Shown one piece after another: positions 60,701 to 63,234 of a stretch of DNA of 64,000 nucleotides (position 1 is the stretch's first letter; each line of letters begins with the position of its first letter). Origin of the DNA: Ryuthela nishihirai (lineage: Eukaryota; Arthropoda; Arachnida; Araneae; Heptathelidae); contig JAWZYU010000013.1 in assembly GCA_038380435.1 (NCBI GenBank), forward strand, positions 15,265,901 through 15,329,900, read 5' to 3'. The position numbers and the translations under genes were made by a program. The notes beneath the pieces were generated by a model. The model saw only the letters and a program-made list of their open reading frames with translations, was not told where the DNA came from and did no database searches.

Positions 60701-63234
60701 TCTGGTACCAACAAGTTACCAGCAAATCCTTTAACTCTTTGTAAGTTATGTGGTTGAGCCACTGCAAATTGGATATGCTGTTCCAACACAAACCACAGAT
60801 GCTCAATTGGATTGGTGTTTGGGGAATTTGTATCTGGAAGTCTTTTTCATGTTCCATGAACCATTTTCGAAAAATCTGAGCAGTGTGGCATGGTACATTA
60901 TCCTGCTGAAAGAAAGCACTACTACAGGGGAATACACCACTGCCATGAAAGGATGTACCTGGTCTGCAACAATGTTTAGGTAGGTGGTAGACATCATAGT
61001 TTCCTGCACATGAATGACTGGACCCAGGGTTTCCCAGCAGATCATTGCCCAAAGCATTACACTTCTCTATTGGCTTATTTTCATCCTATAGTGCATCCTG
61101 GTGCCAACGCTTTCCCAGGTAAATGATGCACATGTACCTGGCTGTCCACAGGGTGCAACAGGAAATGAGATTCATTGGACCAGATGACCTTCTTCCAATC
61201 ATTCAAGGTCCAGTTTTGATGCGTGTGTGGCCTTTGTAGGCACTTTGACAGTGAACCGAAGTTAGCATGGGCACTCAGAACAGCCTGTGGCTAGGCAGCC
61301 CAATTTTCAGCAGGGTTCGATATACTGTATGTTGTGAAATATTACTCCTGTTACCAGCATTCAAATTATGGGCGAGTTGCACCACAGTATCTCTTCTGTT
61401 GGCTCATACCATACGGGTTAGCTTTCACTCACCTCTAGCATCGATGAACCATGGTCAGTCCACATCTTGCTAGCAGTTTGTGGTTTTTCCCTGCTTGGAC
61501 CACTTTTTGAAGGTACTAACCATGGCTGACAGTGAGCACCCCACAAACCTTGCCATCTTGGAAATGCTCTGACCCAGTTGTCTGGCCATTACAATTTGGC
61601 CTTTGTCAAACTCACTTAGTCTACTGCCTTTTCCATCTGAAGAACAAGAATAACACTGATTAACAGAGCTCAGTATCAGGTGTTATTTATACCATTTCAT
61701 GGCCATACGCACTGTCGTTCACCTGCAGTTGCTTTGATTTGCACAAAGATGTGCTGGCCATAATGTTTTGGCTCTTTGGTGTATCAATATATCAGTTCTA
61801 TACAGTAGATGTACACATTAATTATCCTTTACCATGTGTAGAAGGTGTGCGAAAAATATACCACTGCTTCTGCAAATAAAAGGAAAAGAAAAGCTGTAAC
61901 ATTAAGGAACTTGCTAAAGGAGTGCAAAACATTCAAAACAACTGAAGCACCACCTGTCTGATAAATTTTCACCACTTTAATTTTCTATCTGTTTATTACC
62001 AAACCTACTCCCTTGTCTGGTATTTTTTACTCAAAACAGTAAATCATATTTATATATATAGTAAATTATACAGTGTATATATATATATAAGAAATGAAGC
62101 ATATTATATAACATATGCTTCAATTTAAGTTAGGCCCTGTTTTGTTGTGCCTAAGAAAAAGATGTGTCAGGCACAAACTTTTTATGGAAACTTTCCATTG
62201 GATACACAACTAAAAACATTCAAACATGTAAATTAATATTTAGTACATTAATACTAATATATACTAACACAAACATATAGGCATGCTAGCACATATTTGT
62301 GCACATACAAACACCTATTGTACTTTCAAATAACAGTAAGGGAAAAAAAATTAGTGTGAAATGTTAGCCAAGAATTCAATCCCTGCCATTTCCATTAATA
62401 TTTAATGGGAAAATTGTCCCATTATTAAAAGTTTTTGCACAAAATGCATAAATTTAGAAATATAACTAGGGCGTCATGTGCGGAATTACTGTATGCCTAC
62501 TCATAATACTATTTTCAAAAAAGATTATCATTTCAAGACTCAAAAATTAGCAATAAAACTGCATTTATAAAAATTACCTGCTGCTAATAAATACACCTGC
62601 ATGGCATGAAGATTTGACAGAAGTCTGTAAATATAAAATGCCACAAAGAAAACCTTTGGGAAAACAAGATTGCAGAAAACATAAGAAATATCCTTGCTTT
62701 ATTCTGAACTGAAATTTGGGTTCTTTTGATCTACAGTCAAACACACTAATCACTCAGCCACCAGGAGGTCAAAAAAAGAAGGCAGAGTTCAGCAGAGAAA
62801 ATCCCAATGTAGGACAGAGTACTGAAATCTTCAAACACCAGGTTATGAGCCCATCCCATTACTAACTTAATCTTGTTCCTCCTCAAAAATTTAAGCTGAT
62901 ATCATAAAAAACAATTGTCTTAAAACTTGAATATTTATATACAATGTATATTATTTATATGTACGCAAAATTATATATTCAAATTTACCATAGGGTTTGA
63001 ATCAGATAATAAATCTCTTAATTGGTCCAAAAAACCTTGATCTTCAACAAGTTGTGCATTTATGTCATGAAGTTTAGCCACTGATACTGCTGCTGTTTTC
63101 CTTACATATGGATCTTCATCTTTGAGACATTTTCTAAGAGGTTCACAAAGGTATTCTGTAATCTTATCAACACGTATACATCCCATCGTACGAACAGCCA
63201 AAGCACGAATCAAAGGATTAGCATCTTCACAATC
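3548..63234 (-). CDS. AP-1/AP-2 complex subunit beta (beta-adaptin), partial, 14 internal exons
   Basis: Large beta subunit of the heterotetrameric clathrin adaptors AP-1 (trans-Golgi/endosome) and AP-2 (plasma membrane). It forms the core with the other subunits, recruits clathrin through its hinge, and binds accessory proteins through its C-terminal appendage. The exons join as 62989-63234, 52768-52961, 49562-49628, 45315-45469, 41473-41613, 33286-33451, 31006-31094, 29253-29355, 23990-24345, 21853-22078, 17770-17898, 11885-12030, 7119-7248 and 3548-3719. Phases agree at every junction and there is no internal stop. The order is alpha-solenoid trunk (first nine exons), Pro/Thr/Gln-rich hinge with clathrin-box-like LLSID, then beta-sandwich and part of the platform appendage. 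The start codon and about 93 residues are beyond the right edge. The terminal part, expected to carry the conserved NVEGQDMLYQSL stretch, is absent and must lie to the left. Insects have one shared AP-1/2-beta, so this may serve both complexes. The exon calls are secure; the paralogue assignment is not. Confidence 0.95.
3900..4425 (+). mobile_element. RTE-type LINE 3' end
   Basis: Decayed C-terminal part of a non-LTR retrotransposon polyprotein. Visible peptides include [47 protein letters not shown] and KLAWRTKLH. This order is typical of the region after the reverse transcriptase in RTE-like LINEs. It ends in a short GAT repeat, a usual 3' tail of such elements. 5'-truncated. Confidence 0.8.
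5025..5246 (+). mobile_element. tRNA-like SINE family B, copy 1
   Basis: The head resembles a tRNA with variable arm (tRNA-Ser/Leu-like): CCTAGTGGTTAGCATGC, then GGGTTCAAGCCCCGG. The body includes a ctgccatcctctcag stretch and the 3' end gcttgagggggtatt. Flanked by a near-perfect 13-bp duplication (5012-5024 and 5247-5259). Confidence 0.85.
6240..6480 (+). mobile_element. possible mariner-type transposase remnant
   Basis: A 103-codon open frame from 6286 contains [19 protein letters not shown], which resembles the third-aspartate region of mariner transposases (SPDL.P.DF....LK). No inverted ends were found and the rest of the frame is not convincing. Confidence 0.3.
6663..6880 (-). mobile_element. 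SINE family A, degraded copy 2
   Basis: Shares the body of family A (gcccatcagggttcccttt, gagataaatctcaatgctgg) but the tRNA-like head is eroded. No target duplication identified. Confidence 0.65.
7119..7248 (-). CDS. beta-adaptin exon, appendage sandwich domain, about residues 766-809
   Basis: 130 bases. The first base completes Ser, then [40 protein letters not shown] and NLQ. The acceptor is tattgcag. The donor is CAG|gttttc, lacking the usual A at +3 and G at +5, so it is the weakest splice site in the gene. The frame and the next exon require it. Confidence 0.95.
7761..8875 (+). mobile_element. mariner-family DNA transposon relic
   Basis: Bounded by inverted repeats of about 28 bp (AAGGTCATTCAAATGAAAAC on the left, its near complement near 8845-8875) next to TA. 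Near the right end the plus strand reads [10 protein letters not shown], then after a shift [18 protein letters not shown]. This is the last catalytic Asp and C-terminus of a mariner transposase. Stops and frameshifts make it inactive. Confidence 0.75.
8430..8475. repeat. small inverted repeat in mariner relic
   Basis: The 13-base arms TTTCCACTATAAT / ATTATAGTGGAAA lie 4 bases apart, followed by a further copy of ATTATAGTGGAAA. This looks like a local duplication inside the relic. Confidence 0.6.
8950..10488 (+). mobile_element. Tc1-family transposon relic with inserted SINE
   Basis: Plus-strand decayed Tc1 transposase: [32 protein letters not shown] near the second Asp, and a tail reading [11 protein letters not shown] after removal of the SINE at 10055-10408. 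Possible inverted ends: GAAAGCACAATTTATTATAC near 8958 and its partner near 10450-10480. The exact ends are uncertain. Several stops. Confidence 0.75.
10055..10408 (-). mobile_element. tRNA-like SINE family A, copy 3
   Basis: Inserted in the Tc1 relic with a perfect 14-bp target duplication TGCTGTTGTGAAGG (10041-10054, 10409-10422). The SINE is 5'-truncated and lacks the first part of the tRNA-like head. It shares the internal GTGCACGTTAAAGAACACGC region (minus strand) with other copies. Confidence 0.92.
10652..11036 (-). mobile_element. tRNA-like SINE family A, copy 4, complete
   Basis: 385 bp with a perfect 12-bp target duplication TCCTTGGCTGGG (10640-10651 and 11037-11048). On the minus strand it begins with a GGGGGTGGCTCACTTGGTAG head and a degraded B box. 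It is a good reference copy for the family length. Confidence 0.93.
11885..12030 (-). CDS. beta-adaptin exon, appendage sandwich domain, about residues 718-766
   Basis: 146 bases. It starts [20 protein letters not shown] after acceptor ccaag, continues [20 protein letters not shown] and ends FAIQFNKN plus AG before donor gttagt. This is the N-terminal beta-sandwich of the appendage (ear). VWLPA and KGLEI.GTF are conserved anchors. Confidence 0.96.
12489..12534. repeat. perfect 21-bp palindrome with 4-base loop
   Basis: Arms 12489-12509 and 12514-12534 are exact reverse complements (core AATCTTGAACATACTTC) around loop taat. Located in an intron; no transposon ends recognised. Confidence 0.9.
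13020..14470. repeat. AT-rich dispersed repeat, pieces
   Basis: 13028-13110 matches 37490-37570 (ctcacaagtttgat-like stretch). 13855-13890 and 14390-14460 match 37720-37790, 38095-38160 and 52500-52560 through a tttggtatataacatg...gttattagttatt pattern. No inverted ends or coding sequence seen. SINE B lies inside. Confidence 0.5.
13975..14127 (+). mobile_element. tRNA-like SINE family B, copy 2, internally deleted
   Basis: The head ccatggacaagtggttagtg and 3' end gcttgagggagtattt are present, but the B-box region is missing: it jumps from caaagggaccttg to gtcctgccatcc. No clear target duplication. Confidence 0.75.
14545..15480. repeat. palindrome plus tandem-repeat element, copy 1
   Basis: Begins with a large imperfect palindrome (about 14560-14800) whose arms share aatcagtcactgaattcaca and tcttcctatatg. 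It is followed by three to four degenerate units of roughly 110-150 bp containing ctttcatttgacac, agatatag.agaa and tttcccc...gaagaaagca. The same arrangement occurs at 46855-48090. No open reading frame. It could be a Helitron-type non-autonomous (DINE/pearl-like) element, but this is not proven. Confidence 0.7.
15494..15546. repeat. perfect 25-bp palindrome with 3-base loop
   Basis: Arms 15494-15518 and 15522-15546 are exact reverse complements (core ACATATTACAGTGTCATCAG) around gct. It lies just after the tandem-repeat element and may mark its end. Confidence 0.92.
16490..17340 (-). mobile_element. Tc1-family transposon relic
   Basis: On the minus strand the transposase order is visible: a [17 protein letters not shown] segment, then [20 protein letters not shown] (second Asp), then [10 protein letters not shown] (third acidic region) and a C-terminus near VLDSTGG. 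Stops and shifts interrupt it. Inverted ends not identified. 17200-17270 contains a short local inverted duplication of the ccagtcaaaaac segment. Confidence 0.75.
17770..17898 (-). CDS. beta-adaptin exon, distal hinge, about residues 675-717
   Basis: 129 bases, 43 codons, phase 0 both ends. It reads [20 protein letters not shown], then [18 protein letters not shown] and TPPKQ. The LLGDIFG stretch resembles the Drosophila hinge. The acceptor is aatacag and the donor gtattt. The exon is identified by position, phase and splice sites more than by conservation. Because it is a multiple of three it could be skipped without a frame change. Confidence 0.88.
18290..19260 (-). mobile_element. mariner-family transposon relic with internal repeat
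   Basis: Minus-strand transposase pieces in order: [32 protein letters not shown] (first Asp), [27 protein letters not shown] (second Asp, after a shift), LEQEKIK and [11 protein letters not shown] (third Asp), ending near AAGGEYF. Frame breaks make it inactive. Between the first Asp region and RMVAVDT lies a four-copy minisatellite that is not part of a normal mariner. Confidence 0.82.
18819..18912. repeat. four-copy minisatellite inside a mariner relic
   Basis: Four copies of GGGGATGCAGTTCATCT separated by short variable spacers. On the minus strand each reads approximately MNCIP. Confidence 0.88.
19325..19369. repeat. perfect 18-bp GC-rich palindrome
   Basis: Arms CCCAGCACAGCCCACTGG (19325-19342) and its exact reverse complement (19352-19369) with a 9-base loop. 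It is much more GC-rich than its surroundings and lies next to the mariner relic. Confidence 0.9.
19600..19890 (+). mobile_element. Tigger/pogo transposase C-terminal relic
   Basis: The plus strand gives [20 protein letters not shown], then after a break [18 protein letters not shown], and finally [13 protein letters not shown] before a stop. This is the characteristic end of pogo/Tigger transposases (TD.EI, acidic run, leading to KQ..I.dFF). The upstream catalytic domain was not found. Confidence 0.7.
20550..21012. repeat. minisatellite, about 80-95 bp unit, five or more copies
   Basis: Unit: tttcattaacaacacttatt, gctaaagaataaacctcgtt and tgcacttaaaaaaagcccc, then a caaaaataatctcatcaaaa-like segment. 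Units start near 20598, 20692, 20786, 20867 and 20950, with a partial unit before. Copies are diverged. No open frame. Confidence 0.85.
21594..21770 (+). mobile_element. third tRNA-like SINE (family C), one copy
   Basis: The head tggtctagtggttaacat followed by ctgactacgaaatcagagg resembles a tRNA D arm and anticodon arm. The B box is degraded (gcatgactctg). No second copy in the window. Confidence 0.5.
21853..22078 (-). CDS. beta-adaptin exon, hinge with clathrin-box-like motif, about residues 599-674
   Basis: 226 bases. After completing Ser it reads [20 protein letters not shown], then a low-complexity hinge and [11 protein letters not shown] before donor gtaagc. At exon codons 37-41 it has LLSID, matching the clathrin-box pattern (leucine, bulky, polar, bulky, acidic); vertebrates have LLNLD and Drosophila LLSMD. 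This is the expected clathrin terminal-domain binding site. The rest of the hinge is rich in Pro, Thr, Asn and Gln and poorly conserved. Confidence 0.95.
22079..23989 (-). other. intron with one dispersed repeat
   Basis: 22680-22960 resembles 39870-40110. There are homopolymer tracts at 23290-23325 (A-rich) and 23633-23647 (C). Otherwise unrecognised. Confidence 0.5.
22680..22960. repeat. unclassified dispersed repeat, copy 1
   Basis: Aligns with 39870-40110: shared gttgggttcctagctg-like and ctggggtgctgctgtcactt, then acctt.tgaatggag. Family unknown. Confidence 0.5.
23990..24345 (-). CDS. beta-adaptin exon, end of trunk and start of hinge, about residues 481-599
   Basis: 356 bases, the longest exon. 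It starts [20 protein letters not shown] after acceptor cattag and contains [20 protein letters not shown] and [20 protein letters not shown]. It ends in the start of the flexible hinge ([17 protein letters not shown] plus TC). The donor is gtatgt. A complete mariner-type element ends about 240 bases upstream of the acceptor. Confidence 0.98.
24588..26046 (+). mobile_element. complete mariner-superfamily element with ~80-bp terminal inverted repeats
   Basis: The ends CAGGGTGTCTCAAAAATATR and their complement are followed inward by nearly identical repeats of about 80 bp (through ggaacccataaccggaaacg). TA duplications lie at 24586-24587 and 26047-26048. Total length 1,459 bp. It encodes a decayed transposase of the arthropod family often annotated with a DUF4817 N-terminus. 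Both ends look intact, although the gene is broken. Confidence 0.93.
24800..25843 (+). pseudogene. mariner-superfamily transposase pseudogene
   Basis: The N-terminal part ([20 protein letters not shown] in broken frame near 24810) is followed by an open frame 24978-25625. That frame has a helix-turn-helix-like [20 protein letters not shown], first catalytic Asp in [15 protein letters not shown], and second in [12 protein letters not shown] frameshift near 25570-25580 moves the end into another frame: [20 protein letters not shown], then [20 protein letters not shown], to a stop near 25843. At least two frame breaks, so no active enzyme. Confidence 0.88.
26286..26415 (+). mobile_element. SINE family A, 3'-truncated copy 5
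   Basis: Plus-strand head GGTGGCTCAGTTGGTAGCAC, then the body (gccagctgggcagtgttaag, tctccacaaaattctcc). It stops about 130 bases in, near ggggacac. This is the only family A copy with the head on the plus strand. Confidence 0.75.
26640..27330 (+). mobile_element. RTE-type LINE 3' end, second copy
   Basis: Similar to 3900-4425 but longer: [40 protein letters not shown], then the shared C-terminal stretch and a GATGATGATG tail. Many stops. 5'-truncated. Confidence 0.82.
28130..28790 (+). mobile_element. Penelope-like retroelement relic
   Basis: The plus strand reads [20 protein letters not shown], then [17 protein letters not shown] and, later, [11 protein letters not shown] and a degraded IHPGVSQKL. 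These match the post-catalytic part of Penelope-like reverse transcriptases (FW.H.....L..F...LN..H..IKFT.E, YRKPTHTD, and P.IPG.S.K). Interrupted by a MITE at 28498-28574. No endonuclease or long repeats seen. Confidence 0.6.
28498..28574. mobile_element. 77-bp MITE of the CACAGT Tc1 family
   Basis: Almost entirely two inverted repeats (CACAGTTGTATCAGAATAAT... and complement) around a short loop, with TA duplications at 28496-28497 and 28575-28576. The arms match the ends of the Tc1 copy at 49692-50821, including accacctacc, so it is probably a deletion product of that family. Confidence 0.92.
29253..29355 (-). CDS. beta-adaptin exon, trunk, about residues 446-480
   Basis: 103 bases. After completing Arg it reads [20 protein letters not shown] then [14 protein letters not shown], phase 0. 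The acceptor is tattttag and the donor gtaaat. [15 protein letters not shown] is a hallmark of the beta-adaptin trunk. Confidence 0.97.
29356..31005 (-). other. intron without a recognised gene
   Basis: AT-rich. 30357-30512 has weakly inverted ends resembling a short hAT-type MITE, but no target duplication was found. The rest shows nothing. Confidence 0.45.
31006..31094 (-). CDS. beta-adaptin exon, trunk, about residues 417-446
   Basis: 89 bases, 29 codons plus AG. It reads [20 protein letters not shown] then LDTLDEPEA; the split Arg is completed in the next exon. The acceptor is atcttag and the donor gtaagt. The [17 protein letters not shown] wording is the insect-like variant of the vertebrate VIATLCENLDSLDEPEA. 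Confidence 0.97.
31095..33285 (-). other. intron without a recognised element
   Basis: AT-rich. 31690-31850 resembles 34460-34610 (shared tggtgaatat and ttcaaa.agaatg stretches), so both probably belong to one unnamed repeat. No coding signal seen. Confidence 0.5.
33286..33451 (-). CDS. beta-adaptin exon, trunk, about residues 361-416
   Basis: 166 bases. After completing Glu it reads [20 protein letters not shown], then [20 protein letters not shown], and ends [15 protein letters not shown] in phase 0. The acceptor is tttttgtag and the donor gtaac. This is the most conserved segment of the protein and leaves no doubt about the family. Confidence 0.98.
34269..34290 (+). repeat. poly-C/poly-A tract
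   Basis: A run of about 13 C directly followed by about 9 A. A similar tract is at 13449-13475. Purpose unknown. Confidence 0.8.
35044..36331 (-). mobile_element. Jockey-like LINE, 5'-truncated, with poly-A tail
   Basis: The 3' end has an AATAAA-containing stretch and a run of over 20 A on the minus strand (35044-35067). The body encodes the back half of a reverse transcriptase. A possible short target duplication: ATTACTAAT before the tail and ATACTAAT at the 5' end (36332-36339), one indel. Confidence 0.85.
35302..36342 (-). CDS. Jockey-like LINE reverse transcriptase, C-terminal 346 codons open
   Basis: Reverse transcriptase that would copy LINE RNA. Visible motifs: [35 protein letters not shown] and the catalytic [10 protein letters not shown]. 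Then [20 protein letters not shown] (thumb region) and a C-terminal NYGIIVHG...; it ends at a TAA. The fingers and first catalytic Asp, and any endonuclease and ORF1, are missing because of 5' truncation, and the first ~4 codons are probably flanking DNA. The lack of stops over 340 codons suggests a fairly recent insertion. The nearest named clade (Jockey/CR1 group) is an inference from motif spacing. Confidence 0.85.
   Translation of the reverse strand: MISIVRIRIGNWDYYGIRGILLDWFRNYLSDRYTITKIKNCYSRKVITRCGIPQGSILGPLLFLVYINDLFNTKLNSAIYLYADDIVLINSQKYLNDSISEVQTDYNNIIRWLNYNKIYLNEKKTKLMIIHSPGFHIHQNLFIKTHKINCRKKDASNCESLCSCPLVEQVNKINYLGIIFDEYFRWNAHISHICESLRISAIKIQKLKYVLNMETCVLFYKAICESILNYGIIVHGTTNLTNINKIGKLQSIIAKNIIPFHLQKIYKTSTDRLKFLNLLSYSNLYKYNVIIKNFFDEIYKLKIQHNKIQDFKTRVITNCQIFEIIMGNIPPNIKYHLYLMLFQKNY
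36719..36928 (+). mobile_element. tRNA-like SINE family B, copy 3
   Basis: Complete, with a perfect 12-bp target duplication TATTAAAATGAA (36707-36718, 36929-36940). A box tggccaagtgg, B box GGTTCGAGCCC. The tail is a T-rich run after gagggggta. Confidence 0.93.
37241..37447 (+). mobile_element. tRNA-like SINE family B, copy 4, least degraded
   Basis: A perfect 13-bp target duplication TATATGGTATTCA (37228-37240, 37448-37460). The head has intact pol III boxes: TGGCCGAGTGG and GGTTCGAGCCC. It is not a functional tRNA gene: the acceptor stem has no partner and the body continues 130 bases further. Confidence 0.94.
37480..38450. repeat. AT-rich dispersed repeat, tandem-like pieces
   Basis: Two copies about 380 bp apart of a segment with cagaattaaa, ttaatttgg.atat and gattagttatt (37712 and 38095). 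The part at 38365-38450 (gttgtgtagccttacaattt) matches 11410-11490 and 52450. Other pieces are at 13020-14470 and 52430-52600. Confidence 0.55.
39870..40110. repeat. unclassified dispersed repeat, copy 2
   Basis: Partner of 22680-22960. It ends close to the Tc1 copy that starts at 40185. Confidence 0.5.
40185..41350 (-). mobile_element. Tc1-family transposon relic
   Basis: 1,166 bp with inverted ends (CAATGATTGGTCAAAAAATA left; CATTGCCTGGCCAAAAAGTT on the minus strand at right) and TA at 40183-40184 and 41351-41352. Minus-strand transposase fragments include [13 protein letters not shown] (second Asp) and SPNLN. Many stops. Confidence 0.85.
41473..41613 (-). CDS. beta-adaptin exon, trunk, about residues 314-361
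   Basis: 141 bases. The first base completes Arg, then [20 protein letters not shown] and [20 protein letters not shown]. It ends with AELK plus GA before donor gtaagt; the split Glu codon is completed in the next exon. This stretch is almost identical in all metazoan beta-adaptins. A Tc1 element begins about 120 bases downstream of the donor. Confidence 0.97.
41614..45314 (-). other. intron with one SINE
   Basis: Contains SINE A copy 42599-42950. 42960-43560 and 43780-44470 are less AT-rich than their surroundings and probably decayed transposon, but I cannot assign a family. The rest shows nothing. Confidence 0.5.
42599..42950 (-). mobile_element. SINE family A, copy 6
   Basis: Shares the family body and head (tgcgccaccaactgag complement at the right end, B-box-like GGTTCAAATCCCACCTG on the minus strand). 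Possible target duplication cttgtgcattg / cttgtattg. Internal small deletions. Confidence 0.85.
45315..45469 (-). CDS. beta-adaptin exon, trunk, about residues 263-314
   Basis: 155 bases, 51 codons plus two bases. It reads [20 protein letters not shown], then [20 protein letters not shown], then [11 protein letters not shown]. The acceptor is tgtag and the donor gtaaaat. The variable [12 protein letters not shown] patch is where beta-adaptins differ between phyla; the rest is near invariant. Confidence 0.97.
46325..46483. repeat. tandem duplication with CAG microsatellite
   Basis: The segment accactggaacaagttgctg...ataatcattctctt (46328-46394) recurs as accactgaaataagttgctg... (46431-46483). 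The first copy has six CAG units, the second two, so the CAG run expanded after the duplication or contracted in one copy. Confidence 0.85.
46855..48090. repeat. palindrome plus tandem-repeat element, copy 2
   Basis: Same layout as 14545-15480: palindrome 46870-47070 with arms sharing gtgcaatcagtcactgaatc and cacttYaaaggaaRatag, then about seven degenerate units (markers near 47131, 47222, 47338, 47475, 47564, 47740, 47880 and 48004), each with ctttcattt.aca and agatatag. Longer than copy 1 through extra units. Confidence 0.72.
49562..49628 (-). CDS. beta-adaptin exon, trunk, about residues 240-262
   Basis: 67 bases, the shortest exon found. One base completes the split Ser codon, then 22 codons read [20 protein letters not shown] and on through VK. 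The acceptor is a long T tract plus cag; the donor is the strong gtaagt. The usual Cys of SICERVTP is Ala here. A Tc1 element ends only 63 bases upstream of the acceptor, so the branch point must lie in that gap or inside the element. Confidence 0.96.
49692..50821 (+). mobile_element. Tc1-family transposon, nearly complete, broken
   Basis: The ends match (CAGTCGTATCAGAATAATAT and the complement of CACAGTCATATCAGAATAAT), with TA next to each. The left end seems to lack the first CA. The transposase can be followed on the plus strand: [16 protein letters not shown] (first Asp), [20 protein letters not shown] (second Asp), [15 protein letters not shown] (third acidic residue), and a C-terminus [20 protein letters not shown]. 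Breaks include a stop after WNHLD (50622) and N-terminal shifts. Confidence 0.92.
51185..51490 (+). mobile_element. mariner transposase C-terminal relic
   Basis: The plus strand reads [18 protein letters not shown], then in another frame [20 protein letters not shown] and [11 protein letters not shown]. This matches the third catalytic Asp and C-terminus of mariner (P.DFHLF..LK.HL..., W...F...G...L..RYDKCL). Ends not found. Confidence 0.75.
51560..51835 (-). mobile_element. RTE-type LINE fragment
   Basis: Minus-strand pieces such as RFCEDWEK followed by a [24 protein letters not shown] stretch correspond to the region after the reverse transcriptase in the 3900 and 26640 copies. Lacks the 3' end. 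Confidence 0.65.
52768..52961 (-). CDS. beta-adaptin exon, trunk, about residues 176-240
   Basis: 194 bases. It starts [12 protein letters not shown] after acceptor tttgcag and ends KDEREAQ plus two bases (AG) before donor gtatga. It contains [19 protein letters not shown], a family signature. The segment [13 protein letters not shown] resembles the insect form more than the vertebrate one. A LINE remnant begins about 80 bases upstream of the acceptor. Confidence 0.97.
53043..54447 (-). mobile_element. RTE-type LINE, reverse-transcriptase half
   Basis: Continues the LINE at 56967-58360 once the insertion 54448-56958 is removed. Minus-strand peptides: [34 protein letters not shown] (start of RT), [20 protein letters not shown], then [14 protein letters not shown] where the catalytic YADD has become YADN, and a 3' part [10 protein letters not shown]. 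It stops before the normal 3' end. Stops and shifts throughout. Confidence 0.8.
55003..55187 (-). mobile_element. SINE family B, copy 5
   Basis: Complement of the family B order: tacccccttaag-like 3' end at left, ggtctgacaggag, then the head at right (ggggctcgaaactaggtccc). Inserted in the 54448-56958 transposon. Target duplication unclear. Confidence 0.82.
55732..56111 (-). mobile_element. SINE family A, copy 7
   Basis: 380 bp, perfect 10-bp target duplication ATTATTTTAT (55722-55731, 56112-56121). Intact head on the minus strand: GGTGGTTCAGTCGGTAGCGT and B box GGTTCGAGTCC. Inserted in the 54448-56958 transposon, within or beside its THAP-like region. Confidence 0.93.
56967..58360 (-). mobile_element. 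RTE-type LINE, endonuclease half
   Basis: Minus strand from about 58240: SSWNVRTLH (start of the APE-like endonuclease), [38 protein letters not shown]...[11 protein letters not shown], then the linker [40 protein letters not shown] and AEEAVR, finishing EDSVMAR at the insertion. Typical RTE/CFDP2-like layout. Decayed. Confidence 0.8.
58700..59140 (+). mobile_element. inverted copy of the LINE endonuclease region
   Basis: Nearly identical over about 300 bases (58766-59100) to the complement of 57830-58120, including the same frame-breaking stretch aaaaaataatctttaatttt and the same internal duplication of ataggttttatggac. It then repeats actgacttcagtgctaaag and ends. Confidence 0.85.
60006..60238. 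mobile_element. 233-bp MITE, mariner-type ends
   Basis: The inverted ends CAGTGTCCAAAAAGTCCCTT and (complement of the right end) CAGTGTATCCAAAAAGTCCC, with TA at 60004-60005 and 60239-60240. No coding capacity. Confidence 0.88.
60577..61781 (-). mobile_element. Tc1-family transposon, complete ends, broken gene
   Basis: 1,205 bp; ends CACCAAAGAGCCAAAACATT on both sides, TA at 60575-60576 and 61782-61783. Minus strand transposase: [20 protein letters not shown] (second Asp), then a shifted KFPKHQSN region for the third acidic residue, C-terminus [17 protein letters not shown]. The N-terminal half is scattered over several frames between 61060 and 61640. Confidence 0.92.
62989..63234 (-). CDS. 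beta-adaptin exon, trunk, about residues 94-175
   Basis: 246 bases, 82 codons, phase 0 at both ends. It begins [12 protein letters not shown] after acceptor tttag and ends LLSDSNPM before donor gtaaat. The translation reads through [20 protein letters not shown], among the most conserved parts of the beta-adaptin solenoid. One visible change from the usual form is Ser where the family usually has Cys ([12 protein letters not shown]). Residue numbers assume the missing N-terminus has the vertebrate length. Confidence 0.97.

Larger units (their letters stand above)
52962..62988 (-). other. 10 kb intron filled by nested transposons
   Basis: Between the exons ending at 62989 and starting at 52961. 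Holds a Tc1 copy, a MITE, an RTE-type LINE split by a 2.5 kb element with SINEs, and an inverted LINE fragment. Around 62710-62780 there is a weak tRNA-like A-box stretch on the minus strand. 61930-62020 resembles 53480-53580 and is another small LINE piece. 59150-59980 and 62030-62980 show nothing I recognise beyond a short TA repeat near 62050-62090 and an AG run at 59580-59593. Confidence 0.7.
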